Below are positions 58,587 through 64,000 of a stretch of DNA of 64,000 nucleotides, piece after piece. The notes under the pieces were generated by a model that was not told where the DNA came from, ran no database searches, and saw only the letters and a program-made list of their open reading frames with translations. How positions within the stretch are numbered: the first letter of the stretch is position 1; each line of letters begins with the position of its first letter. Origin of the DNA: Anaerotignum sp. (lineage in GTDB: Bacteria; Bacillota; Clostridia; Lachnospirales; Anaerotignaceae); contig JAHHTU010000001.1 of NCBI GenBank assembly GCA_020024455.1, positions 62,001-126,000 of the forward strand, in the 5' to 3' direction. Position numbers and translations under genes: made by a program.

Positions 58587-60044
58587 ATGAAACGTGTGTT
58601 GATAGATAACGAATGGAATTTGTTTCGGTTGGCATTGTTGGAAGATGGCGAGCCTGTGGAGTTTTATGTGGAACAAAAACAAAGCATTGTGGGCAATATT
58701 TATATTGGACGTGTGGTGCAGGTAGTCCCCAATTTGCAGGCGGCTTTCGTGGATATCGGAACAGGCAAAAACGGTTACTATTATTATGGAAAAACAAGAG
58801 CTGTGTCTGATGAAACAAAAGAACGCAAGCCACAAGTGGGACAACAGCTGTTGGTACAAGTGGAAAAAGACACTATTGGGGAAAAGGGGGCTGTTTTGAC
58901 GCAGAACATTTCTTTTGCAGGTAAATTTTTGGTGTTGTTGCCGGAAGAAGCGGGGGAAATCGGGATTTCCCGTAAAATCAAAGACGAATCACAAAGACAA
59001 TATATTCGTACGATATTGGAAAAATTGTTGCCAAAAAATTGCGGTGCTGTTGTGCGTACAAACGGAGCAGGCAGAACAGAACAGGAATTTGCAAAAGAAT
59101 TACAGTTGTTATTGCAAAAATGGACAAGTGTACAAAATGCACAGTACCGTATGGCACCTGCATTGTTATGGGAAGAATATGAACCGGCATTGCAAGCGGC
59201 AAAAGATTTCTATGGGGCAGATGTACACAGCTTTGTGGTGAATGACCATAAAACATATCAAACATTGCAGGAAACAGGAGATTTCAATGGGGCAGGACAG
59301 CCTGCTTTACAATGGTATCAAGAAAGCACGCCGTTGTTTTCTGCATATTATGTGGAAAGTAAATTGGAAAAAGCATTGGCTCAAAAAGTGTGGCTCAAAA
59401 ATGGTGGTTTTTTGGTGATTGAAGAAACAGAAGCCTGTGTGGTGATTGATGTCAATTCCGCAAAGACAGCAGGGAAAGGTGATTTGGAAAAAAACATCTG
59501 GAAAACCAATTTGGAAGCGGCAAAAGAAGTCGCAAAACAAATGCGTTTACGCAATTTATCGGGTATTATCATCATTGATTTTATTGATATGGCAAGCAAA
59601 GAATATCGGCAAAAATTGCAAAAAGCATTGGAAGCAGAAGTTGCAAAAGACCGTATCAAAACCGTTGTGGTGGGCATGACAGAGCTTGGATTGATGCAAG
59701 TGACCAGAAAGAAAATAAAGCCGTCTTTGCAAAAACAGGTGACAACAAAGTGCCGCAGTTGCGAGGGCAGTGGACGGGTGTTTTCTCTGGATTGGACAGT
59801 GGCAAAAATGCACAGAGAAACAGAACAATGTTTTGCCAATACAACATTTCGCAAGATTTCTGTTTTGGGAGACAGCCGATTGTTGCAAGCCTATGCGGGA
59901 AAAAATAATGCATTTTTGGCAATGATGCATCGGTATTATCAGGCAGAGGTCATACTTTGCCCGCAAGAGAGTACCCCATTTGGCTGGTATGCAATCGAAA
60001 AAATAGAAAATCATACAAAAATTGTGCATCATGAAAAAGGATAA
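58587..60044 (+). CDS. rng: Ribonuclease G/E family endoribonuclease
   Basis: 485 residues, close to E. coli RNase G (489). An S1-like domain (about 37-125; GNIYIGRVVQVVPNLQAAFVDIG), the RNase H-like and DNase-like parts, catalytic aspartates in VVIDVNSAKTAGKGD and IIIIDFIDMASKEYR, and the Zn-link-like pair CRSCEGSGR. It processes 16S rRNA 5' ends and mRNAs in relatives. ATG 58587 follows CGGAGG. The presence of both RNase G and RNase Y is normal in Clostridia. Confidence 0.95.
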   Translation: MKRVLIDNEWNLFRLALLEDGEPVEFYVEQKQSIVGNIYIGRVVQVVPNLQAAFVDIGTGKNGYYYYGKTRAVSDETKERKPQVGQQLLVQVEKDTIGEKGAVLTQNISFAGKFLVLLPEEAGEIGISRKIKDESQRQYIRTILEKLLPKNCGAVVRTNGAGRTEQEFAKELQLLLQKWTSVQNAQYRMAPALLWEEYEPALQAAKDFYGADVHSFVVNDHKTYQTLQETGDFNGAGQPALQWYQESTPLFSAYYVESKLEKALAQKVWLKNGGFLVIEETEACVVIDVNSAKTAGKGDLEKNIWKTNLEAAKEVAKQMRLRNLSGIIIIDFIDMASKEYRQKLQKALEAEVAKDRIKTVVVGMTELGLMQVTRKKIKPSLQKQVTTKCRSCEGSGRVFSLDWTVAKMHRETEQCFANTTFRKISVLGDSRLLQAYAGKNNAFLAMMHRYYQAEVILCPQESTPFGWYAIEKIENHTKIVHHEKG

Positions 60045-60108
60045 CTCCATTTGAGAGAATGCCTTTGTTGCACATGATACAAGGGATTTTTCTATGTATA
60101 AATGTTTC

Positions 60109-60137
60109 TTGACAGGTATATCAAAAAGCTATACAAT
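60109..60137 (+). promoter_or_regulatory. Promoter of rny
   Basis: TTGACA (60109-60114), 17 bases, TACAAT (60132-60137), about 75 bases before the gene. Confidence 0.75.
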
Positions 60138-60214
60138 AAAAAAGTGTATGATACACAACTTATGGCGATGTGAAATCATAAAGTGAAACAAACAAATTAA
60201 AGGAGGTGTTTTTC

Positions 60215-61756
60215 ATAGAACCGATAAGTATAATTTGTGGTGCTGTGATAGGACTTCTTTTGGGGCTTATGGGCGGAATTTTTTACAGAAAACGTATTGC
60301 AGAAGCGAAAATGGGCGTAGCGGAAGAGCGTGCAAATAAAATCGTGGAAGATGCAGTAAAAGATGCAGAGGCCAGAAAAAAAGAAATCCTTTTGGAAGCG
60401 AAAGAAGACAGCATCAAAGCAAAAAATGAACTGGAAAAAGAAGTGCGTGACAGAAGAAACGAACTGCAAAGAAATGAAAGACGTTTGTTCCAAAAAGAAG
60501 AAACGTTGGACAGAAAAACAGAGTCTTTGGAACGCAAAGAAGAACAAATGTCCAAAAAATTGGAAGATTTGGATAAAAGGACAGAAAAAGTCAAAGAATT
60601 GCATGAACAGCAATTACAAGAGTTGGAACGTATTTCCGGTTTGACAACCGAAGAAGCAAAAAATCAGATTTTGACTATGGTGGAAGCCGATGTCAAACAC
60701 GAGGCAACATTGCTTATCAAAGAAACAGAAAGCAAAGCAAAAATGGAAGCAGACAGACGTTCCAGAGAAATTGTGGCAAACGCCATTCAAAGATGTGCGG
60801 TTGACCATGTGGCAGAAACAACCGTGTCTGTGGTACAGTTGCCAAATGACGAAATGAAAGGTCGTATCATTGGTCGTGAGGGTAGAAATATTCGTGCTTT
60901 GGAAACATTGACAGGTATTGATTTGATTATTGATGATACACCGGAAGCTGTGATATTGTCCGGTTTTGACCCAATCCGCAGAGAAATTGCAAGAATTGCA
61001 TTGGAAAAATTGATTGTGGACGGGCGTGTACATCCTTCTCGTATTGAAGAAATGGTGGAAAAAGCAAGAAAAGAAGTGGAAGTTATCATTCGTGATGAAG
61101 GGGAATCGGCAACATTTGACACGGGTGTCAATGGTTTGCACCCGGAATTGGTGCGTTTGTTGGGTAAATTGAAATACAGAACAAGTTATGGACAAAATGT
61201 GTTGAAACATTCCATCGAAGTTTCACACTTGGCAGGCTTGATGGCGGCAGAATTGGGCGTTGATGTCAATTTGGCAAAACGTGCAGGTTTGCTCCATGAT
61301 ATTGGCAAAAGTATTGACCACGAAATGGAAGGTTCTCACGTCAGCATTGGTGTGGGGCTTTTGAAACGATATAAAGAAAATCAAGTTGTTATCAACGCAG
61401 TGGAAGCACATCATGGTGATGTAGAACCACAAAGCATCATTGCTGTTTTGGTACAAGCTGCTGATGCAATTTCTGCGGCAAGACCGGGTGCAAGACGGGA
61501 AACATTGGAATCTTACATCAAACGTCTGCAAAAACTGGAAGAAATTGCGGATAACTTCAAAGGTGTTGAAAAATCTTTTGCAATACAGGCAGGGCGTGAA
61601 TTGCGTATTGTGGTATTGCCGGAAGATGTGAATGATGAAGGTATGACATTGTTGGCAAGAGATATTGCAAAGAAAATAGAAGAAGAATTGGAATATCCGG
61701 GGCAAATCAAAGTCAACTTAATTCGAGAAACAAGAGCAGTGGATTATGCAAAATAA
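60215..61756 (+). CDS. rny: Ribonuclease Y, probable non-standard start codon
   Basis: About 513 residues. N-terminal membrane helix (IICGAVIGLLLGLMGGIFY), a long coiled coil (about 25-190), KH domain (MKGRIIGREGRNIRALETLTG), HD domain (LLHDIGKSIDHEMEGSH) and the C-terminal helical region. It is the main mRNA-decay endonuclease of Firmicutes. The start is unclear: AAGGAGGTG (60200-60208) places initiation at the ATA codon 60215 (spacing 8), giving IEPISIICG. The only standard codon nearby, GTG 60206, lies inside that ribosome site, and GTG 60245 would delete part of the membrane helix. Confidence 0.93.
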   Translation: MEPISIICGAVIGLLLGLMGGIFYRKRIAEAKMGVAEERANKIVEDAVKDAEARKKEILLEAKEDSIKAKNELEKEVRDRRNELQRNERRLFQKEETLDRKTESLERKEEQMSKKLEDLDKRTEKVKELHEQQLQELERISGLTTEEAKNQILTMVEADVKHEATLLIKETESKAKMEADRRSREIVANAIQRCAVDHVAETTVSVVQLPNDEMKGRIIGREGRNIRALETLTGIDLIIDDTPEAVILSGFDPIRREIARIALEKLIVDGRVHPSRIEEMVEKARKEVEVIIRDEGESATFDTGVNGLHPELVRLLGKLKYRTSYGQNVLKHSIEVSHLAGLMAAELGVDVNLAKRAGLLHDIGKSIDHEMEGSHVSIGVGLLKRYKENQVVINAVEAHHGDVEPQSIIAVLVQAADAISAARPGARRETLESYIKRLQKLEEIADNFKGVEKSFAIQAGRELRIVVLPEDVNDEGMTLLARDIAKKIEEELEYPGQIKVNLIRETRAVDYAK

Positions 61757-61760
61757 AACG

Positions 61761-61788
61761 AAAGCGGCTGGATATCAGCCGCTTTTTT
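61761..61788 (+). terminator. Terminator of rny
   Basis: Stem AAGCGGCTG / CAGCCGCTT with GATAT loop and T run. Confidence 0.92.
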
Positions 61789-61809
61789 ATAAAAAAAGGA
61801 GGTTTGGAT

Positions 61810-62211
61810 ATGCAGGAGTTGCAAGCATTTTCTTTTCGGTATGGCAAAAATGATGGTTCTATGGTGTGGTATCGCTTGGATAATGAAAAGGGCGTAAATG
61901 TGGGTATCGACTTGTATGATGCAACCACAAAAGAACAAAAAGAACTGCGATGTGAACCACAACAACAAACAGAAAAAGCATTGCGGCAGATATTGGAACA
62001 ATATCATGCACAAAAATGGGACGGTTTTTATGATATTGATGCCTGCAAATGTGATGGGGACAGTTGGGTGTTTCATGTGTATTTCAAGGACAACACCGAA
62101 ATTCATGCGATGGGACATTCACAGTATCCCAACGGATTTTGGGATATGAAACAGGCATTGGACGTATTTTTTGACGAAATTTGGAAACAATATCATATCT
62201 GTGGAAATTGA
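61810..62211 (+). CDS. Uncharacterised small cytoplasmic protein
   Basis: 133 residues from ATG 61810 with AAAGGAGG seven bases upstream (a TTG at 61804 is inside the spacer). An alpha/beta pattern with several Trp/Tyr and the phrase CDGDSWVFHVYFKDNTEIHAMGHSQYPNGF; no domain I can name. Followed by a doubtful overlapping frame and then a very strong terminator. Confidence 0.72.
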   Translation: MQELQAFSFRYGKNDGSMVWYRLDNEKGVNVGIDLYDATTKEQKELRCEPQQQTEKALRQILEQYHAQKWDGFYDIDACKCDGDSWVFHVYFKDNTEIHAMGHSQYPNGFWDMKQALDVFFDEIWKQYHICGN

Positions 62212-62422
62212 TGAAGTGGATACAGAAACGTGTTTGCTCTGTATTGGTGTGGCAGGAGAGCGTACATTTCAAACGATATGGGAACAGGCGATTGCGGATT
62301 ATGGTTTGCAATATATGACAGCACATCATCAAATAGATATTGCAAAAAAACAGAATATATTCTCCAAACATTGCAGGAAGAATGGACAAGCGAAATACAA
62401 CGTCTATATATGGGATAAATAA
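62201..62422 (+). pseudogene. Probable broken small ORF overlapping the previous gene
   Basis: From GTG 62201 a frame reads VEIDEVDTETCLLCIGVAG ... AHHQIDIAKK up to an A7 run at 62343-62349. After it that frame becomes Lys/Asn-rich and unconvincing, while the -1 frame continues as TEYILQTLQEEWTSEIQRLYM and stops at 62416-62418. One missing or extra A would join them. The upstream end overlaps the preceding gene without a clear ribosome site. It may be decayed, a slippage product, or not a gene at all. Confidence 0.35.
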
Positions 62423-62466
62423 TGAAAAAAGAAGAATTTTTTTATTAAAATTCTTCTTTTTTCATT
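62421..62466 (+). terminator. Very long perfect terminator hairpin
   Basis: AATGAAAAAAGAAGAATTTT (62421-62440) and its exact inverse complement (62447-62466) flank a TTTATT loop, a perfect 20-bp stem whose 3' arm is T-rich. Confidence 0.85.
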
Positions 62467-62510
62467 TTCTTTCAATTTTATTGCGAAGTGGTGAAAAATA
62501 GCGAAAAATA

Positions 62511-62539
62511 TTGCTGAAATCAGAAAAATCCCGTATAAT
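62511..62539 (+). promoter_or_regulatory. Promoter of rsmB
   Basis: TTGCTG (62511-62516), 17 bases, TATAAT (62534-62539), 50 bases before the start codon. Confidence 0.72.
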
Positions 62540-62588
62540 AGGAAGTTGATATCAGTATAAATTCGGATAGAGAAGGAGCATATCTTTC

Positions 62589-63932
62589 ATGATACAAATA
62601 AATCCAAGAGAAGTGGCAGCAGAGGCAATGATGCAGATTATGGCAGAGGGTGCTTACAATACCGTTGCATTGCGACGGATATTGCGTCAAAACGGTGCCA
62701 TGCCAAAGCAGGATAAAGCCTTTGTGACAGAAACCGTAAACGGAACATTACGCAATATTGCGTATATTGATTATGTGATTGGGCAGTTTTCCAATACCAA
62801 AATACAGAAAATCAAACCATGGTTGTTGGCAGTATTGCGAACAGCGGTATACCAGATTTTGTTTTTGACTGTGCCGGACAATGCGGCTTGCAATGAGGCA
62901 GTAGAATTGGCAAATGCAAGAGGATATCGTGGATTATCCGGTTTTGTGAATGGCTTGTTGCGTCAGATTGTCAGAGAAAAACAAAACATTACATTACCCG
63001 AAAAAGATACCGCAGAATATTTGCATATCGTATATTCTCACCCATTGTGGTTGGTAAAGATGTGGATTGCATATTATGGCTATGCACAGACAGAGGCACT
63101 TTGTAAAGCCAATAATGCTTCCCCAGATGTGACCATTCGCACAAATACCATACACACAGATGTGCAAACATTACAAAAACGATTGGAGCAAGAACAGATT
63201 TCCGTAACAAAAGGGATTTTGTGTGAACAGGCATTACATTTGACAAAAACAGCGGATTTGGCAAAATCGGTATGCTTTCAAAAAGGGCTGTTCCATGTGC
63301 AGGACGAAAGTTCTCAGTTGGCAGTGGCGGTATTATCCCCAAAAGCAGGACAACGTGTGTTGGATATTTGTGCCGCACCCGGTGGAAAAGCATTCACCAT
63401 TGCACAAATGATGGAAAACAAAGGGGAAGTGGTCGCAAGAGATGTATACAGCCATAAAGCGGATTTGATTGCACAAGGGGCTGCCCGTTTGGGACTTTCC
63501 ATTGTGCAGACAGAAGTCAAAGATGCAACCGTATACGAAAAATCAGATGAAGAAATGTTTGATGCAGTGCTGGCAGATGTTCCCTGTTCTTGCTTGGGCT
63601 TATTGCGGAAAAAGCCGGATATTCGTTTGAAAAAAGATGGCAGCGAGATAGATGCTTTAATCCCGATACAAAGAACGATACTCAAACAAGCAAGCAAGTA
63701 TGTCAAAGCAGGTGGTGTGTTGGTATACAGCACTTGCACATTGAGCAAAAAAGAAAATGAGAAAAATGTGGAATGGTTTTTACAAAATCACCCAGAATAT
63801 ACATTGGAAGATATGACACCATATTTGCCAAAGCAAATGGCAGATATGGGCAAACAAGGATATTTGACGGTATTTCCGCATATCCATCATACAGACGGCT
63901 TTTTTATTGCACGTTTGAGAAAGAAAGGATAA
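62589..63932 (+). CDS. rsmB: 16S rRNA (cytosine-967-C5)-methyltransferase RsmB
   Basis: 447 residues. NusB-like RNA-binding N-terminal domain (1-140; AVLRTAVYQILFLTVPDNAACNEAVELAN), a ferredoxin-like linker, and the Rossmann methyltransferase with LDICAAPGGKA (SAM site), ADVPCSCLGLLRKKPD (Cys in PCS) and VYSTCTLSKKENE (catalytic Cys in TCT). It methylates C967 of 16S rRNA. The rsmB-rlmN order, with rlmN apparently starting five bases later, is usual in Clostridia. Confidence 0.95.
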   Translation: MIQINPREVAAEAMMQIMAEGAYNTVALRRILRQNGAMPKQDKAFVTETVNGTLRNIAYIDYVIGQFSNTKIQKIKPWLLAVLRTAVYQILFLTVPDNAACNEAVELANARGYRGLSGFVNGLLRQIVREKQNITLPEKDTAEYLHIVYSHPLWLVKMWIAYYGYAQTEALCKANNASPDVTIRTNTIHTDVQTLQKRLEQEQISVTKGILCEQALHLTKTADLAKSVCFQKGLFHVQDESSQLAVAVLSPKAGQRVLDICAAPGGKAFTIAQMMENKGEVVARDVYSHKADLIAQGAARLGLSIVQTEVKDATVYEKSDEEMFDAVLADVPCSCLGLLRKKPDIRLKKDGSEIDALIPIQRTILKQASKYVKAGGVLVYSTCTLSKKENEKNVEWFLQNHPEYTLEDMTPYLPKQMADMGKQGYLTVFPHIHHTDGFFIARLRKKG

Positions 63933-63936
63933 TGGT

Positions 63937-64000
63937 ATGATGACAAAGACAGATATTTTGTCTATGGATTTGGAGCAGTTGCAACAACTGTGCAAAGCAT
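63937..64000 (+). CDS. rlmN: Start of 23S rRNA/tRNA adenine-C2 methyltransferase RlmN (3' partial)
   Basis: Only 21 codons are in the window: MMTKTDILSMDLEQLQQLCK, after AAAGGA. The 'DILSMDLEQLQQL' pattern resembles the N terminus of radical-SAM RlmN proteins, and rlmN normally follows rsmB. The radical SAM CxxxCxxC motif would lie beyond the edge, so this is a contextual call. Confidence 0.6.
   Translation, partial: MMTKTDILSMDLEQLQQLCKA

Noticed and set aside
1..64000. tRNA, rRNA, CRISPR, insertion sequence or prophage content
   Set aside because: I looked for cloverleaf-like GC-rich segments, regularly spaced repeats, transposase or phage proteins and found none.

Overview
The window looks like chromosomal DNA of a low-GC, spore-forming anaerobic Clostridia, most like Anaerotignum / Clostridium propionicum. 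The reasons are SpoIVB and Spo0A, a type III glutamine synthetase, a 2-oxoacid:ferredoxin oxidoreductase, and above all a complete activator / lactoyl-CoA dehydratase / propionate CoA-transferase operon. The CoA-transferase has the same 524-residue length as the C. propionicum enzyme as I remember it and carries a Glu at the expected position 324. All genes but one lie on the + strand. I see no rRNA, tRNA, CRISPR array, insertion sequence or prophage.

Layout. 1-3.6 kb: end of an ABC-type export/lysis-like operon (CARDB-type membrane protein plus MacB/FtsX permease), a PrsW-type membrane protease, a Nudix hydrolase and a small Cys/Asp-tailed membrane protein. 3.7-10.6 kb: glycolytic operon cggR-pgk-(polysaccharide deacetylase)-tpiA-gpmI-eno behind a CggR-type operator, with no gapA. 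10.8-13.3 kb: spoIVB-spo0A. 13.7-15.8 kb: glutamine synthetase III. 16.3-19.6 kb: P-loop ATPase plus four-subunit 2-ketoisovalerate-type ferredoxin oxidoreductase, preceded by two convergent Spo0A-box-like sites. 19.7-26.6 kb: zapA, U32 peptidase/hydroxylase, FtsW/RodA-type flippase, class B PBP, patatin-like lipase. 27.2-32.1 kb: acrylate-pathway operon lcdC-lcdA-lcdB-pct with structured leader and intercistronic hairpins. 32.2-35.9 kb: an unknown gene, a degenerate old-yellow-enzyme-like protein, alanine racemase and a small unknown. 36.3-40.3 kb: HD-GYP response regulator, Hpt protein and hybrid kinase (a c-di-GMP-degrading phosphorelay). 40.4-46.2 kb: recX, a 924-residue TPR protein, then L21 leader-rplU-prp-rpmA-obgE. 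46.3-54.1 kb: DUF4291 pair, yfmF-yfmH, lgt, an ABC-F protein and a CNNM/CorC-type protein. 54.2-64 kb: the single minus-strand lipoprotein, an OmpR-type two-component system, a frame-disrupted M23 membrane protein, RNase G, RNase Y, small unknowns, rsmB and the start of rlmN.

How it fits together. Sugar is oxidised through the CggR-controlled glycolytic genes. Lactate or alanine carbon can be reduced to propionate: Pct makes lactoyl-CoA and LcdAB, with its ATP-driven activator LcdC, dehydrates it to acryloyl-CoA; the acryloyl-CoA reductase is not in this window. The 2-oxoacid oxidoreductase yields reduced ferredoxin from amino-acid-derived oxoacids and could feed electrons to LcdC. No wholly new defence or mobile system is evident. 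The most unusual items are the FAD/FMN-enzyme relative that has lost its nucleotide-binding glycines, the thioredoxin-fold lipoprotein without its cysteines, the CCC-TAG frame break in an M23 gene, the three-gene phosphorelay, and the RNA structures of the lcd operon.
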